Assembly: GCF_001956045.1 (NCBI RefSeq) | Contig: NZ_MRTH01000046.1 | Span: forward strand, 1 to 58,019 | Direction of reading: 5' to 3' | DNA: 58,019 nt | Source of the DNA: Paenibacillus sp. FSL H7-0331 | GTDB taxonomy: Bacteria; Bacillota; Bacilli; Paenibacillales; NBRC-103111 | Shown: positions 57,793 through 58,019 of the stretch, one piece after another | How positions within the stretch are numbered: the first letter of the stretch is position 1 | How the letters are laid out: every line of letters begins with the position of its first letter | Position numbers and translations under genes: made by a program | Notes under the pieces: model-generated | What the model was told of the DNA's origin: nothing | The model's input: only the letters and a program-made list of their open reading frames with translations | Databases searched by the model: none

Positions 57793-57822
57793 TTGCAATG
57801 ATGCAGTGATGTGTGTTATATT
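57793..57822 (+). promoter_or_regulatory. rRNA operon promoter
   Basis: TTGCAA (57793-57798), an 18-base spacer, and TATATT (57817-57822). An A/T-rich upstream element (57770-57790) resembles an UP element. Confidence 0.65.
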
Positions 57823-57898
57823 AAAAAAGTCGCCACTAAACAGCGAATGAATAAATCAATAAGAGTGAAAGTCGACAGTAATGTCGATGGATCGCGTT

Positions 57899-57914
57899 TT
57901 GTCCTTTGAAAACT
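57899..57914 (+). promoter_or_regulatory. BoxA-type antitermination element in the rRNA leader
   Basis: TTGTCCTTTGAAAACT is close to the Bacillus rRNA leader box TGTTCTTTGAAAACT. Nearby GTCGAC/GTCGAT and GAGAAT/ATTCTC repeats (57871-57960) are probably leader processing stems. Confidence 0.6.
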
Positions 57915-57994
57915 GAATCAACGAGTGAGTGAATAGCAGTATAAGAGAATGCAAATTCTCGTCAGCAGTGAATGAGTACAAATCAAAGTTCTAC

Positions 57995-58019
57995 CTTAAT
58001 GGAGAGTTTGATCCTGGCT
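57995..58019 (+). rRNA. 16S rRNA, first bases only
   Basis: The window ends in GGAGAGTTTGATCCTGGCT, the conserved 5' end of 16S rRNA. The gene continues beyond position 58019. Confidence 0.95.

Overview
The window is the replication-origin region of a low-to-mid G+C Bacillota chromosome, most probably Paenibacillus or a close relative. The gene order around dnaA (rpmH, rnpA, yidC, jag, mnmE, mnmG, rsmG, noc, soj, spo0J on one side; dnaN, yaaA, recF, remB, gyrB, gyrA on the other) is the Bacillus-type order. The complete walRKHIJ operon, a DnaC-type helicase, a spore-specific YyaC homologue and AGGAGG-type ribosome binding sites support an endospore-forming Gram-positive. Assignment to Paenibacillus is inference from gene content, not from a database search.

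Layout. 37-2.7 kb: a decayed fragment, rlmH, a small CxxH/CxxC protein and the HtrA-type protease. 2.7-8.2 kb: walJ, walI, walH, walK, walR (cell-wall two-component system). 8.4-11.4 kb: a LysM/G5/M23 peptidase and two unknown proteins. 11.5-18.2 kb: purA (with a PurR operator and promoter), dnaC, rplI, gdpP, a yybS-type membrane protein and a CBS-domain protein. 18.5-31.6 kb: an accessory block holding a ten-repeat Ig-like exported protein, a SWIM/SNF2 helicase, and a sugar ABC importer (binding protein, two permeases) followed by a YesM/YesN-type two-component pair. 31.7-38.1 kb: rpsR, ssb, rpsF, several small genes including a 26-residue CDGSH iron-sulfur-type protein behind a Fur-like box, a DnaA-box cluster, tRNA-Ser(CGA), a DUF951 protein, an MscS channel, a DUF3343 protein, yyaC, a DUF4446 protein and a cysteine-desulfurase-like enzyme. 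38.2-47.1 kb: the spo0J/soj/noc, rsmG/mnmG/mnmE and jag/yidC/rnpA/rpmH blocks. 47.1-49.2 kb: bipartite oriC around dnaA, with a DnaA-trio unwinding element before dnaN. 49.2-57.7 kb: dnaN to gyrA and an HD-GYP gene. 57.8-58.0 kb: the promoter, leader and first bases of a 16S rRNA gene.

How it works together. Replication initiation (DnaA, oriC, DnaC, DnaN, SSB, gyrase), origin segregation (Soj, Spo0J, parS, Noc), tRNA modification (MnmE/MnmG), membrane insertion (YidC/Jag), wall homeostasis (WalRK, M23 peptidase, HtrA) and c-di-AMP turnover (GdpP) are the conserved core. Genes left of oriC lie mostly on the minus strand and those right of it on the plus strand, so they run with the replication fork. 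The SNF2/ABC/YesMN block (21.4-31.6 kb) runs head-on, which fits later insertion.

The observations I rate highest are the Fur-box-linked mini-CDGSH gene, atypical residues at drug-contact positions in GyrA and GyrB, a DnaA-box cluster outside oriC, tandem hairpins between gyrB and gyrA, and duplicated operator-like repeats flanking the sugar-transporter promoter. I did not find a clearly new multi-gene defence or mobile system.
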